In this document: positions 46,151 through 60,300 of the stretch, one piece after another
Layout of the letters: the number at the start of each line of letters is the position of its first letter
Numbering within the stretch: position 1 is the stretch's first letter
Assembly: GCF_001540865.1 (NCBI RefSeq)
Contig: NC_033634.1
Coordinates: forward strand, 2,060,729-2,124,728
Reading direction: 5' to 3'
From: Ananas comosus
Taxonomy: Eukaryota > Streptophyta > Magnoliopsida > Poales > Bromeliaceae
DNA length: 64,000 nt
Notes under the pieces: model-generated
Databases searched by the model: none
Told to the model about the DNA's origin: nothing
Seen by the model: only the letters and a program-made list of their open reading frames with translations
Made by a program: the position numbers and the translations under genes

Positions 46151-49100
46151 TCAGAGCCTCCTCTTTATCTTCGTTCCTCTCCCGATCTCAACAGGGGAGG
46201 GCTCCTTTCTGAAATCCTCTGCTCCCTCTTCTGCAACCTCTTCTTCGCGGCTACTCCATTCGTCTGCGATTCGCTGCTGGTAGAGTTTAATTGCAACGAC
46301 TAACATGAACACTGCGAAAAAGATACGTAGAGTTAGTGCAGACGATAAAACTAAGGGCCTGTATCGCATGACTTACACTGAACCAAACAGGCTCTTAAGT
46401 TTTACGTTAGTTTCAGAAATGTTCTTTCGTAGAGAGAATGCGTAGTTTTTACCGGCCCAGATACGCGCGACGGTGGAGGAGACGTTCCATATGAGGGTGA
46501 AGGCCGCGGCCGCGACCGCCTTCTTGTGGGTGCAAGACTCCCACCCATCTCTAACCCTCTCCAGCCAAAATTTGCCTATCACGTCACAAAGCAATTCATT
46601 TTCACTCATCATCCACTTCCATACACTGCACAAAGCATGGTATTAAAAGCCCAACTTACATTTTCTTTTTCTTTTTTCTTTAACCAAAAAGGGTAACTTT
46701 GAAGCCTAGTAACTTTGTAAGTGAAGGTAAAATGATAAGAGCCAACCTTTTCTTTTTTGTAAGTTTCCAATCGTACCATAAAAAAGAAACATCAAATAAA
46801 AAAAAAGAAAAGGTCTATAGTTGCATCAGCATGTGGATGTGGAGCCAAAATTAAGCTATGGGCCACACTTAACCTTCCACTGTTTCCCTCATTTATCATT
46901 ACTCTAGCTTGCGAACGTGGAAAGGAAAAAGAGAATCAATCACTGGGTGGCATGGCATGTACGAAGTGCTTTTTTTTTTTTTTTTTTTTTTTTTTTTTGG
47001 TTTCCCTGCTTTTTAGGTTGGGTGTGAGTTAGGTAGGTGTGTGGGAGATGGGTTTTCTCTAATTTATTTAGACATTAATCTAAGTACTAGAGAGATTAGT
47101 AAAAATTTGAGCTGGATCAGGAGTACACAAAGCAAATAAACTATCAGATTCAATATATTTCAGCACGTAGAAAGCAATACACTGATACTTCTCTGATGAA
47201 GCCTTTTTACTATCATTTCATATTATTATTATTATTATCGTAAGAGTCGATAAATTTCGCGTACCATATCGAGCCAACTGAATGGAATACGAAGAGCAAA
47301 CTTTTGGAACGGTGAAGACTCCGAAGAACCCTGCATATCATTCACCAAAAGCAAAACATAGAAAAAGAAAAGGAACAATTAGACCTTTTCTTTTGTTTTC
47401 TTTTTTTTTTTCTCTTTTTTTCTTTTTTTTTTTTTTCTGGTGAGAAATATTATTAGAATGTATACAAATAGGTAAGATGCTTTCAAGCACTTCACCTAGT
47501 TTAGCCAGAGTCCAAACAGTGACACTGCTCCCACACCTGGCCAGAGCAAACAAAAGCAGTGCCAGCTGGCACATCCACATCTCACTCCCATTAGTATTAG
47601 TGCAAACATTATTATAGGCTCAGAAGATCATTTTCATGGACCTTGTCCACCACGTCACCACCGGTAAACCGTAAACATCGAAAATCCCTCACTTATGTCG
47701 CATACCAACAAACAGCTTTCTCAAGCAACAAAGTAAATAAACCAACCCTAAGAGATCGTTTGGTTGCATGTAGTTACAACTGCGCTGCAGTTGTAACTGC
47801 ATGCAAATACAAATTCAGTGTTTGTTTTGATATATTTAACTCCAACTGTTACAGTAGAAACTGCAAGAGGAGGCTCAAATGCAGCAGTTTGATAGAGTAA
47901 CTTTAAACAAAAGTTATACTTACCTCCTTAATTATCTTTTTATATTGGGGGTAATCTCACCATCATATATACATAAAATGATAAAGTTTTAAAAATCATT
48001 TTTCAGCCGTAGGCAACCAAACAAATTATAAACAAGATGCATATAGCTGCAACTGCTGTATTTTTAGCTGTATACATCTGTAACTACACTGCATTTGTAA
48101 CTACATCTAACCAAACAGTATCATTAGATAAAAGAGCTTTTAACTTGTTTTTACGGTCCATGAGCTACGTGGCGGTCGAGGTCTAGACAAAATGATTTCT
48201 GATGTACAAGAAAGGTTTGAAGGAATGTAAGAGATGTAGAGATCTAAGAAGATACACACACCTTCATGGTGGTTGCAGGGTCCCCTGAGAAAAGTGCTCT
48301 GAGCTTAAGCAGAAGCTCATTTATGTAAGGTAGAAGAAGCCTCACAACCCAAATTGCCTCTTCCTCTCCCACCATGCAGTAGCTCTCCTCATCACATTCC
48401 ACACCCTCTCCTCTATTTTGATCTCATCAACATAAATTTAGTATATGATTTTTTATTTTTATTTTTTTTGACTCTTTGAATTCATCAGGATAAGTTTAGT
48501 AAAAAGAATTGCTGAATCTGGAGATTTACCTGCGGAGAATGGACTTGTAAAGGAACATTAAAGCCAAGTAAACAAGACCCAGGTAGGAGATTGAGGAGAT
48601 CAAGCTGTAGAATTCGAAATTTTGAGGGAAATTTTAGTAAAAATTTGTACAAAATTTTTATGGAATTGGTTTAAATGTAAAATATCTGACCAGAAATTTA
48701 GATCTTTGGCGTAAGAAGAGGAGATGAGCGAAAATGTCCCCAACCCAAACACGAATGCGGATTTTGATACGTCTCTCCACATCACCAAATCCACTGAAAA
48801 TTTTGAAATAAAAGAAAGTAAGTAAAAATAAGTTGTTCAAAAAATATTTTGAAATCGAATTCTAAGTTAATGAAATGGTTTAGAAACTTACCAATGTTTT
48901 GCATTTTGTTGTGATTGGCTCCTATGTTCTCATGCACTTCGTTATCGTAGAATTCAACTAATATTAAAATAAAATTAATCAAAATTGGATGAGATAAATC
49001 TTCAAAAATTTAAAAAATAATAATTTATTGCAAGAAAAAAAGGAAAAAAAGAAACCTGGAGGTGATTTCGTTGGGACTGGTTTCGTTGCTCGGCGAATTA

Positions 49101-50449
49101 TAACGGGCTCCGGTTTTTTTTTTTCTGCATTAAAATTAAATTGCAAAAGAAAAAGTTAGCAATTAAAACGAAATAAAATTAGTAGAGAAAAAAAAAAACT
49201 ATTCTTTTGGACAAAAGAAAAAAATATATAGATTTTTTATTCGAAAAATGTGAAAATCTTACCTGGAGAGGGCTCCGGATTTATAGCTCTTTGATTCATC
49301 GCCACCACCAGCTTCTTCTCTACATTAAATCAAATCCAAATTATAAAAATTAGCAATTAGAAACCTAAATTAAATGAAAAAAAAAAACTCATTTTTGATC
49401 CATAAAAATTATACGAGATTATATAAAACCTTGAGGAGATTTTACGGGCTCAGGATTCAAATCTCTACAATCTACCATTGGATCCGATTTGTTCTCTGCA
49501 CCAATTCCAATTTTAGTTAGAACAAAAAAAAAAAAATTTTCTAATTCCCAAATAAAAAGGAAGCAGCAGAAGCTTACCAGATAGAGATCTTATAGGCTCT
49601 GCATCAAAAATCCGATTTTTAAGAATCAGAAGCCAAATCAGAGCAAAGTTCAGAAGAAAATACATTACAATTCACACAAAAATCAGGTTAAAATTTTTTA
49701 AAAAAAACTCTCACCTTGATGTATTTGAATGGTTTCTGGATTAAAAGAAAGAAAACAAAAAAAAAAAAATCAATTTTTAAGAATTAGAACCCGAATTTCA
49801 CGCGACAATTACTCGTAAAAATCAAGTGAAAAACCTCACCTTGAGGTGTTTTAATGGTTTCTGAATCCAATTCCGCGTTGTTTTTCACTTTTGGCGACAT
49901 GGGTATCTCATGAATCTTGTTAATTTCCTTCTCCTCCTCTTCCTCTTCCTCTGCTTCTTCCACCCCCTCCTCCTCTTCCGAATTCTTGGGCTTCTCCAAT
50001 GGCTGATCCATCTCTTTATCATCAAACCTCTCTTTTTTCTCCTCCTCTACCACCTCCTCCTCCTCCTCCTCACCCTTCCCATCGCATATCAGCAACACCT
50101 GCTTCTCCGCCGCCGACGCCTTCTGCGAATTCGACACCTCCGACGGCGACTTCCGCAGCGCGACCGGGCCGTTACCGGAGGTGCTCCAGCTCCTCCGCTT
50201 CTTCCGCTCGGCGGCGGCGGCGCCGTCGCTCTGGTTCCTCCGCAGCCTCCGGTAGACGCGGAGGCCCTCCTCGTCGGCGGCGTTGGCGTCGCACTCGCCG
50301 GCGTTGAACACCTTGATTCCGCCCTGCACCTCATCCATCTTCATCCTAGTCTCCCACACTGATCTCACAACCACTCCATTTCTAGTTATGGCTCTCCTCC
50401 TCCTTGTACTGTTGTTGTTATTACTGCTGTTACCACTAGTCCCCTGCAT
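46151..50449 (-). CDS. Plant reticulon (RTNLB17/18/21 group) with long N-terminus
   Basis: Exons in transcript order: 50449-49840, 49735-49715, 49598-49578, 49495-49430, 49319-49263, 49124-49056, 48957-48892, 48793-48691, 48604-48530, 48412-48262, 47565-47496, 47330-47265, 46575-46453, 46311-46151. They join in frame to 552 aa. The N-terminus has the group motif SVWETRMKMDEVQGGIKVFN, a basic stretch and Glu-rich runs. The reticulon domain begins at DLVMWRDVSKSAFVFG and has two long membrane hairpins (GLVYLALMFLYKS; LALLLFALARCGSSVTVW; FWLERVRDGWES; FMLVVAIKLYQQ). Reticulons curve tubular ER membranes. The first ATG of the open frame is at 50449; 25 open codons upstream lack an ATG. Exons 2-7 are tiny and all phase 1-1. 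The gene converges on the WD40 gene, 590 bases away. The C-terminus ends RRL, not the di-lysine of many reticulons. Confidence 0.92.
47751..48125. mobile_element. MITE in a reticulon intron (GTTTGGTTGCATGTAG family)
   Basis: The ends are GATCGTTTGGTTGCATGTAG and the inverted CTACATCTAACCAAAC. TTACAACTGC / GCAGTTGTAAC blocks repeat in both orientations. It lies in the intron between exons 10 and 11 and leaves the splice sites intact. Confidence 0.75.
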
Positions 50450-50988
50450 TCCCCTCCCCTGTTTTTTCCTCCCCTGTTTTTGGCTCTGTTTTCTTTTGAC
50501 TGTTGGGGGAAGGGGTTGCAGCAATGAGTGGAGGGAGGTGGATTGTGTTGGAAGGATCCCTTCTTTCTCTTTATCTTTTTTTTTTCCCTCTCTCTAAGAT
50601 CTACTATAATGGTGGAGAGAGAGGGAGAGAGAGATAGAGAGGTGGGGGAGTGTGGGGATAGAAGAAGAGACCATGTAAAAATTTATTGGTAAAATTGAGT
50701 GTGAAATAGTAATATTTTTAAGGGTGTCAAAGGAAGGATCACTTGGTGTAGACTCCAAAGCACACAAAGTCATTGGAGGCTCTCACATGCATGTGGTGAT
50801 GTGGGGGGTGTGTTTATTTATCTTTGTGTAATATATTTTATTTTATGCATGCATTAATGCCTTTTTGTCCTGTGCTCATGAGATTTAACTGTGGCAATGA
50901 AGGGAGGAGGTGGGGGAAAGAAGGATAAAGTCTAGAACACAGCTATTATATTACACATAATATGATTTTTTCAATATCAATTAATCTA

Positions 50989-51346
50989 GAAAAAATTTCA
51001 AATATATTCCTGTAGTTTCATAATTTCTTATTTTAGTATCTTATAGTTTAAGGTATATCAAGTTAGTATCATGTGGTTTCGCACTTTCTCACTTTAGTGC
51101 CCTGTGATTTCAAGTGTATCAATTTAGTACTATGTGGTTTTATTTTTATATCAAATTAGTACTCTGTGATTTCAATTTTCTCTTTTTATTATCCATTTTG
51201 GGGTATATAATTTAACGAAATATTAAGCCACAGGGTACTAAAGTGAGAAAGTGCGAAACCACAAGGTACTAACTTGATACACTTGAAACTATATGGTACT
51301 AAAGTGAGAAAATGCGAAACTATCGGGGAATATTTGAAGTTTCTCC
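50989..51346. mobile_element. CCCTGTGGTTT-family MITE with perfect 9-bp target duplication
   Basis: It starts GAAAAAATTTCAAATATATTCC and ends GAATATTTGAAGTTTCTCC, flanked by attaatcta on both sides (50980-50988, 51347-51355). The inner blocks CTTTCTCACTTTAGT and ACTAAAGTGAGAAAG are inverted. Confidence 0.85.
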
Positions 51347-54035
51347 ATTAATCTATTATAGAATTTATTCATCCTATCGTAATTTTTTTAAAAATATTTT
51401 GACTATATTTTACTCTTAAAAGAAATATGTGATTGACCGGATATAAATAATATGGTAATAATTGCTATATATTAAACTTTCTTTATGAAGGAGAGTGCAT
51501 GTGTATTGAACTTTTGAAGCCTTGAGGATTCTCTTTATCTTTTTTTTTTTTTTTCTTTTTGCTTTTTTAGTTAGGGCCACCTGTTTCGAGGTTTTATGCA
51601 AGAAAAATTAGTGGCTGGACTTGGTCCGCCATGTCAGTCGTCGACAGCTCAGTTAATACGTCCTCCATTCCATGTATATTTTCGATGTCTAAAATCTAGT
51701 AAGTTACCGGTAAGGATGGAAATGAGGAAGATTCAGTGTGGTGGTGGGATTACTTCAGTGTCACTTTTCTTTACAAAAATTTAACATCTATGAATATTTT
51801 GTATGAAATATTTTGTACTGTTCTATTAATCTACTTAAATCTCTTCTACTCCAGCTATAAACATAAAGAGTATATCCAACAATTAGAAATTACTAAATAG
51901 ATTATGTATTGCTATAGCTTGTCTATCCATGATGTGGTGGACTAGGTCCATACAATAATTTTGACTCTCTCTCTCTCTCTCTCCTATTTGCATGCATATT
52001 TAGATCTTTACAGTGATATACTTGGTTAACCATGTGAGGTCAGTGTGAATTGGGCTTTGGGTAGGTGTGTTCATTTTTTATGGTGGGTCAGCTATGATTG
52101 AACCCATGTTCCTAGGGTTCCCAAAGTAAGCCACAACAAACATGTCCCATGCCCTTTTTCCATCAACAAGCTTTTATGGTGCTCTTTTGGTCCATAGATC
52201 TGTGCCATCCAATCAATGACTAAGGGCTTAAAATGCCTAATGGTGATTAGTTTTTGGATTATTGTAGATGCGCACATTTGAAGATCCTATATATATGAAT
52301 TGGACTAACCCTAGTCCTTAATAGTTGTTTGGTATTTCAGATCAACCGTCAAAAGGTCACGAATTCGATCCCCTGCATGCTACATTTAGTTATTATTATT
52401 TTTTTGATATCTAAGAAAATTTAGGACATTTGTGCTTTTTCCTGTTCCTTTTCAATCGTTTCTTTTAGTTTAAAAGGAAACCAATTTGTATATGCACAAA
52501 CAAATCAAAATTTTTCTCGAAATAATTAATTGTAAGGTCAAATAACAAACCAAGTTTATAAAGACAAATCATTTTTTACAGCTAATTTCTCTCTCTCTCC
52601 ATATGTATATACACAGATTTTTAAAAATAAAGAGTTTGGTGGGAATTAAATTATTCATAGGTACGTGTCTCTTTTAATTTGATGAGATCTTGAACTATCT
52701 AATGATCAATTAATTAGGTACTAACTAATTCATTTATTCTCACGTGCATCCACAAGTTATTCTTTGCAATATCTTAAATTTTTCAAGGAAAAAAAAATTA
52801 ACTATGTTTTATCATTTGTAAATAAGCCATTGTTCCCTTCATTTAAAAATTATTTAAACGCAATCATATTGTTAATTTCTCTATATTAATAACTATCACC
52901 ATAAAATATAGTATGTAGAAACATATAATGGTACATGCTATGAGTACATTATTTTAGGCAAGTACGAATATTCAGATGCATCATGCATCAATGAGATGGT
53001 GCATGATTTTTTTTTTTTTTTTTCTCTCCTTATAAGAGGATTACTTTAAATACATGCAGTTTAAACGTTTGAAAAACAAGATGAAAATTGACTACAAGAT
53101 TAGGAACTAGTGTTTTTAAAATATATCCTTACTACTAGGATCCGTCAGAAAAATATAATTAACCAGAGGTAAAATACTTAACCCTGATTAGTGAATGAGA
53201 TAAGTTGACCTTTTTATCTCTCTTATATTATTTGTGATAATAGAAAGGAAGAAAATGACCATTCTGCAAATTCTAACAGTTGAGCTTTAGGAGAGACGTA
53301 TTTGTGATGACAAAAATATCATTTCACTTATCTTCTATTAAAAAATAAACAGTACTTTAATGATAAAAACCAGAAGGGCAAATACGAATATCACTAGAAT
53401 TTTGCAGGAATAAATATTAAAAATTAAATTTGGTGAGAATATATTTACTATTTGATATATTTACAAGAAGCTATATGAAATTAACCCCTTTAGAAAAGCA
53501 ATTACAGAAACTTATAGAAGTGTTTGAGTAATACATGAAATGTTATGATCCTGCAACATGCATGATTAGCAATATGTAATAAGATGATTTACAATATTAC
53601 TGAGCTAATTTTGTTAGTGACAGATTTTATCTAATCTAAAGTATTGATTATCTCCAACTCACTACATTTCAAATATCTCGATGTTTGACCAACTCATAAA
53701 TTAGTTACATGTACAATCATTTGAACATAACAAATAAAACGATAGTTACAGTTAAAAAACTTACGCCATAAACAGTTGTGGTCGATATCAATCAATATAG
53801 ACAAAAAAGCAGTTGAATTAGTTCTTAACAAATGTAAATCATAAATATAAATATATATACAGACATTGACATTATGTGGAAACCACTAAACAAGGTTTAG
53901 GACTACGCAAAAAATGGGATCTTAATTTGGTGGAACGTCTCTTTCCATGTTTGTCCATTCCTGGTATTCATCTTTTTCGTGGGGATTGGTGATTCAGTGG
54001 TTCCCCTTTTAAAGAGATCCCAATGAATAATAAAG

Positions 54036-54560
54036 GGCAATTTATATAAAAAAATTCATTGATTTTAAGATTTTGGTGATTCAGTGGTTTCTCTTGTTCT
54101 CGTTTTTACATATTCGATACGAATTTTTTATTATCTAAAGAAAATGTCCTCCATTCGCCCCACCCTTTTTCTCTCAGATACGTATAAAATACGGAATGGC
54201 CCGCCACGACAGGTATTAAATGTTCGTTGCGGCGGGTTATATCAGTTGATCTTCAGAATTCGAATCAAATCGCGCCATACTATTCGCCAGCCTCGATGTT
54301 TACTGTCCGATTTTTAAAAAATATATATATGTAAGATATTTTTAAAAGTAAACGCATACAACAAACTGAACAAGTGGTGCAACACCACCGCAAACGATGC
54401 AAGAAAAAAAAAATCAAACAGTGCATCGCACAGATATAATAGTGCAACTATTGTTCCAAAAAGTGCAACACGAGATCAACAAGTGCAATACGCTACTCTC
54501 CCGTAGACACTATGAGAGCAATTTTTGGATTCCCGAAGTCTCAAAATCATAATATAATTC
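54036..54560. repeat. Degenerate relative of the Mutator-like element at 30935
   Basis: It opens GGGCAATTTATATAAAAAAATTC, close to the GGCCAATTTGCATAAAAAAT terminus, and contains AAGTGCAACA / AGTGCAATACG repeats like the core of that element. The right inverted end is not found, so this is tentative. Confidence 0.4.
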
Positions 54561-54601
54561 ACTTATAATATTCAAAATATTTATATACTAAAAATTATAA
54601 G

Positions 54602-54756
54602 TTTTTTTTTTTTTTTAGAGATAGGTAGCACGCTACCCGCTTCGTTTATTTCATTCAAAAATAAATTTAGCTGGAAATGTGAATCAATTAAAATTTAAAC
54701 TTGGGCCTCAGACACCAACCACCAAACCCTTTGCCACTTGCTCAAAGGATGGTCAG
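54602..54756 (-). mobile_element. tRNA-derived SINE with 13-bp target duplication
   Basis: A poly-T stretch (its tail) is followed by AGAGATAGGTAGCACGCTACC and the rest of the SINE body in reverse. The 13-mer taaaaattataag is duplicated at 54589-54601 and 54757-54769. The B-box is degenerate. Confidence 0.88.
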
Positions 54757-55346
54757 TAAAAATTATAAGTTTTTAGCTGTTTGATGACTCAGTAATGAAT
54801 TTTAAAAATTTGTAATATTTGATACACATGCCTTTAAAGTATTAAGTAGATCACTTTTATAAAATTAAATTTTAATTTCTAAATTATTATTATTTAATAT
54901 TTGTTGTGCTGTATGAGATTTTTTTAATAAGCAATCTTATAAATGTTACATTTTATTTATCAAAAGGCTATTATTTTTTGACTGAATTTTATTAACATTT
55001 TTTATTAATACTAAAAATTTTAAAAAATAAAATATATTTTTAAATTGTGGGTGCAAGATGTGTATCTATTGATACGACATGCGAATAGTATTTTCTTATT
55101 GTACATTGTATACAAACTACAAAGGGCTGAGGCAATAAATTTTCTTTTTCAAAAGGCACTAGGGCTTATATTATTGTGATTGGTGATGGAATGGATGGGA
55201 CCTTCAACGTTCAATTTACGTCCTAACTCCATTGTCTCCATATTATTCTTCTTTTTTATGTAAGTGCTTGTAGCGGGTAACTTACCCCCTTTAAAAAAAA
55301 AAAAATAATTAATTACAATTTTTTTTTAAAAAAAAGAAGGGCAAAG

Positions 55347-55911
55347 TAAGAGTGTCAATAAGCCGAACACAAGTGAGCTGGATCGGCTTGTGTTCAGCTC
55401 ATTTAAATATCGAGTCGAATACGAGTTGACTCATTAAAGTATCAAATCAAAAAATTCAGTTTATATTCAGCTCGTTAGTAAATGAACCGAACACGAGCCG
55501 GCTCATGAGCTTGCCAACGAACAATAAGTTTAACAAATTAGAATGAATATATATAAAAAATACATTTATAAAATCTTATCCATTAGACTTTAATCTAATA
55601 GTTAAAACTTTACATATAAATAAGTCTTTTATAAATAAATAAATATATATATATATATATAATATAATTATTTATATTTATTTAAATATATATAAATATA
55701 AATTATATAAATATAAAATATATGTATTCGAGTTGTTATCGAGCCGAATACAATCGAGTTGCCTCTAGCTCGTGTTCGGTTCAGTTTATTAAACGAGTTG
55801 AAAAATTCAGTTCGTGTTCAGTTCATTTACTAAATGAGCGATTCGATCTCGAATTCATTTCGAACCGAACACGAGCTGGCTCACGAACAGCGAGCCGGAT
55901 TGCCACTCCTA
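55347..55911. mobile_element. hAT-type MITE (GAGCCGAACACGAGC family)
   Basis: The ends are TAAGAGTGTCAATAAGCCG and the inverted GGATTGCCACTCCTA. The flanks gggcaaag and tggcaaag agree at 7 of 8 positions. Repeated GAACACGAGCTGGCTC motifs lie in both orientations around a (TA)-rich core. Related to 12356-12735. Confidence 0.75.
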
Positions 55912-56094
55912 TGGCAAAGGGACTAAATCATTATACTAATTACTTTGGTGTCTAATAATATTTCTAGCTAAGTGGGGGAGATAAAAGGTATTGAGAATTA
56001 GATGAGTTTGCTTTTAATCAGCCATACAAATTGAAACATGAGATGAAGTAGAAAATTTATATCGCAGCGACGCATAGATCTATACTTTTACCGC

Positions 56095-56470
56095 GTTTGG
56101 TTCTGCGTAAAACGAATTGAAAAATTATTTTTGTCATAAAAAATACTTTTTTACTTATTTGGTTCAACGTAAAAATATTTTTTTATAAAAGTATTTTTAT
56201 GAATTTAGAGAAAAATTGAAGTTTCTATTTTTTGCTATTTTCGACGGAAAATAAAAATTCAAACAGCGCAAAACTTTTTTCATTCATTTTCTTCCACCCA
56301 ACAAAACAAATGTGAATTCTTTTTTCTTTAACCAAAACAAACGTTAATGACACATTTCTTTTTTCCCCTACAAATCAAATGCTACTAAAATGTAAAAATT
56401 TTTTCTATCAAAAAATATATTTTATAAAAAATTATTTTTTACGATTTTACGCTGAACCAAACGGCTCCTA
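56095..56470. mobile_element. TTTGGTTC-type MITE
   Basis: The ends are CGTTTGGTTCTGCGTAAAAC and the inverted GATTTTACGCTGAACCAAACG. It has no coding capacity. The target duplication is not clear. Partial relative at 24215. Confidence 0.7.
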
Positions 56471-57340
56471 AAAGAGGAACCAAGTAATACTATTATGATC
56501 AAAATTTAGGTACATGAGCTGATGTATCAGGTCGTATCTTGTGATGTTTTACCAAAGGAATCCGAAGCTCATCTATGCTAACAAACAAATTCTGATGTGA
56601 CATATTATATGTGACAGGCACCAGCAGAGAAAAAAGTAGCTCACCTTACCCTAACTACAAACTTTATTTTTGTCCCCCTAATTTTCATTTTAATGAATGA
56701 TGCATGGCACAAACTTCCCATGCAGATGTCACATAACAAAGTATAAAAATTCTTGTGTAGAAATAAAAAAAATTATCACTAAAATATTTCTCACATTACT
56801 TGACAACATATATATGTTTTTTTTACATGATGGTTCTCTGAAAAAGTAAAAAAAAGAGGGGGGAGAAAAGGAATGAACATAGAAGTTTAAAAAAAACAAT
56901 AATAATAACAAAATGATAGTAGTCCCAGATTGAATGAAAACCTATACTCAAAGATGTCTATAAGAACATGGATTTTGGTTAGCCTGTACAAGTTGTTCAC
57001 TTTTTAGGAAACTTGTCAAATTTGTTCTGGTTCTGTTGAAAGACCTGCTGCAATCAGAAAACAGATATCAACTTAGAACTATTCAATATCAGAATATATA
57101 GTTTTTTTTGGGGGGGGAAAATGATTCCACAAAATAATTATCATGCTTACCATTTTGATTGAGGAGTTTTCTGCACCATTTGTGATCTTCCCACAGGGTT
57201 GTTTCTACTTTCTGTTAATGAGATTCTGTATTTTCCTCTGTTGGCATTTGCAAGAAAAGGGCATTGCAATTGTTTCTCATAAGTGGAGAAACAAATTGTG
57301 TTATTAGTTGGGTCAGTAAAAATAGGTTGAAAATTTTGTG

Positions 57341-60300
57341 TTATTTGATGTTGGCGCTTTTCGGTGAGTGTAACACATTCTCCAGCTCTTTCTTCGAATT
57401 GCTGAGCTTCTTCTCATTTTCCGCCTCCTTTTGAGCTTTCTTCTTTTCAAGTTCGAGTTGCTTGCAGTTCTCATTGTGGGCGCGTATGAACATCCTCACG
57501 AAGTTGAGAAGCGTCGAGACCACTGCACGACATAAGGAGACAAATGAGGGATATGATTAGTGATATTTCCAGATAGAACTGAATGGATAGAACCCATTTT
57601 TATGCATATAGGAAGCTAAAAACAAAAGAGAGAAAATAAATTCTCCTCGCTGCTCGCATAAATAATTAAGATGAAATTTTCTTTTGAAAAGAATACATGT
57701 GAGGCAGTTTAAAAACTCGGCTAGAAATGCAATGTACATAGAAAAAATTAGTCAAGAAAAAAAAAAAAACCGTAAGCAAGCCACAGGTAGCAGGTAGAGG
57801 TATATATAAAGGCATGAAAAGAATCAGTTTAAATACTACCAGATGATACGCCGAAGACATATGATTTAGTATATGAAGCTATTAATATGGCACTCAAATT
57901 TGGAAACTTAGGTCTTTTGAAGCAAATTTGATGCACTGACACAACACTCACCTTGCTCGAATGGACAGCGGGCAGGACCTTCTCCAAAATAAAGAGCTAA
58001 AGCATCAGCATTCCTCCCCTGTTATGTTTAAGTATGATAAATTTCTCAAGAACTTAAATCTTAACTGAGAAAAGAGTTGTATCTCAAAACATCTTCAGAT
58101 CCTGTTTTGCGAAAAATCTCATACTTACCACGTTAGAATACAATGAAGTTAAAGCCCTAACTTCAGCTTCAGCAACATTAAGAAAAGTCTTCAGTGTCTG
58201 AAGAAAAGATAGCAGTTATTGCGCAGGCCTCTATATAAAATGAATAAATAAGAGACAAATCACAAACCACAACAGAGTTTGATTTCACTTAATAATCATG
58301 AAGTTGTATCCTAAAAACAAACCGGTCACTGCAGTCTTATGGTGATATCACTCTTTAGGGGCCTGCTTTGGATTCTGAACAAATTGCTCTCTAACATCTT
58401 AGTGAAAAGTTGGAAGAATATGTGGGACAAAATTAAGCTAACAGTGGCCAAAAGGTAAAAGCAAAGACAATAAGACTAATAAATTAATAAACTCTGCAAT
58501 GAAGAAGCAAAAGGTCGAAATAATTGTGCATCAGTATACCTTGCGGAAAGTCTCGGACACAGGACCATCGTTCTCAGATGCAGTTAATTCTTGTTCAACT
58601 TTCTCCAGTCCTTTGCTTACTGCTTGCATTTCCTCTGCCAAAAATTTCAGTTGTATCTGAACAAAATTGAAAATTTTTGTGTCAGTTAGGGATCATGGAT
58701 CTAGCAAAATATCAAAAATTTCTAGGTTGCATTGATTAAATTGTACCTTAGATGCCACTTCCAAGCTAACTAGATCCTTGGGAAAGTCGAGAAGTTCAGG
58801 AAGCTTATCAGCAAGGACCTGCAGTTATAAGGAAATTAAACCCAAAAGAGCAGTGGTAAGCACATTTTGAAACAGATAATTAGAGCTTGTGTTTATACTT
58901 GAATAGTCTACAGATGTATGTGGCGGACACAATTCTCATCGACTACTTCATTGATATACGTTGAATACTTCATTTATATACACAGTATACAACTGTATAA
59001 AGGAGGTACCATATAGGTGGACATTTCTTTGATACTTCTAGGATTGGGGTTCAGATATATGTTACCGAGAAGAGCTTTCTCCGATAACGAATAATGACGA
59101 CATTCTAATTAGTTAATTAATGAAGTGGATTTGCTTGCTCGGGTATACTCTTATTGGTCGCCACATCCCTTCGCATGTGTGTGAGCAGTACATACGTATG
59201 TCCTTTTCCTCACGTGTCATATCCTTTTTAAAAAATGGTAGTGCCAGCGTGTTGCATTATCTCATCCCTACTATGTATACATGTCTGTAAATCAAAACAT
59301 CTTCTACAAAATTATCACAGCTAACAAGGAAAGGTACCTTGCATAAATAATGCATTAGAGTCATCTTATTGTTTCGTGCACGTGTATCACTAAGTTTGAG
59401 AAGGCTATCCAACCTAAATCCAACAGCAGAACCTGCAATTATAGCATAGTGCGAATAATAATTTAGAGCAAGCTAACAAAGAAGAGTAGGAAAAAAAAAA
59501 CTCTTGAGGATTTAATCTTATAAGTGGTATCTCTTAATAGTTGCAGTGTTTAAACATCATACTTTAAATCATTACTTACCCCGGGCTGTTCCCTGATTTA
59601 ATGCATTCCCCAAAGAAAGAATTGTCTGCATAATTCTTTTCAATTTCATAGAGCTCCTGATCTACTAGCATGGAAGCAAAATGAGTAAAAGAAATCATCT
59701 TAGAATAAATTTAAGGTAAGAATGTATAGAGAACCTCTCGCTATAGGACAATTTGAAATAGACCTACCAACTTTATTCTTTTACGCACCCCTCAAACTTT
59801 TTTTTTTTTATTTGAGTTATTCTGCTAAACTGGATTGGGCATTCGTTGAACTTCACAACTCTATCAGCTATCAGAATAATAACAGTTGACAAAATCTTTA
59901 GTTCTAATAGCTGAAAAAGTGTTCAGAATGGTTAGATTTCATAGAACCAAAATTATATATAACAAAATGCTTGGTTTAATTGATGGAAATGACTCAAATC
60001 AAAGGAATAAAAAACTGTGGAGGTATCAATTGAAAGAAAAACAGTTGAAGGTTCTATATCAAAATGGCTTGTAGTTGAGGTGGTCCATGTACATTTTTAC
60101 CTAAACTAATATTGGCGCCCACTAATCAAAACTGACCTCTTCTGCAGCAGAATTTACAATGTTAAGGTTGCGCCTAAGGTCAGAAACCTGGAAAAAAAAA
60201 AACATATTCAACTAAGTTAATACGAATAAGACAACAATATTTAGAAATATGAATTATAAATATAAGGAGGAACAAATAGCTAGTCTGACCTGAGAGCGAA

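Larger units (their letters stand above)
50525..57340. other. Intergenic region with repeats, no gene recognised
   Basis: This stretch separates the reticulon start from the formin stop. It begins with a CT/GA-rich leader-like stretch (50570-50645) upstream of the reticulon. 51360-54030 and 56480-57340 show only AT-rich DNA with short CT runs (51966-51982). Listed mobile elements account for most of the structured sequence. Confidence 0.65.
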
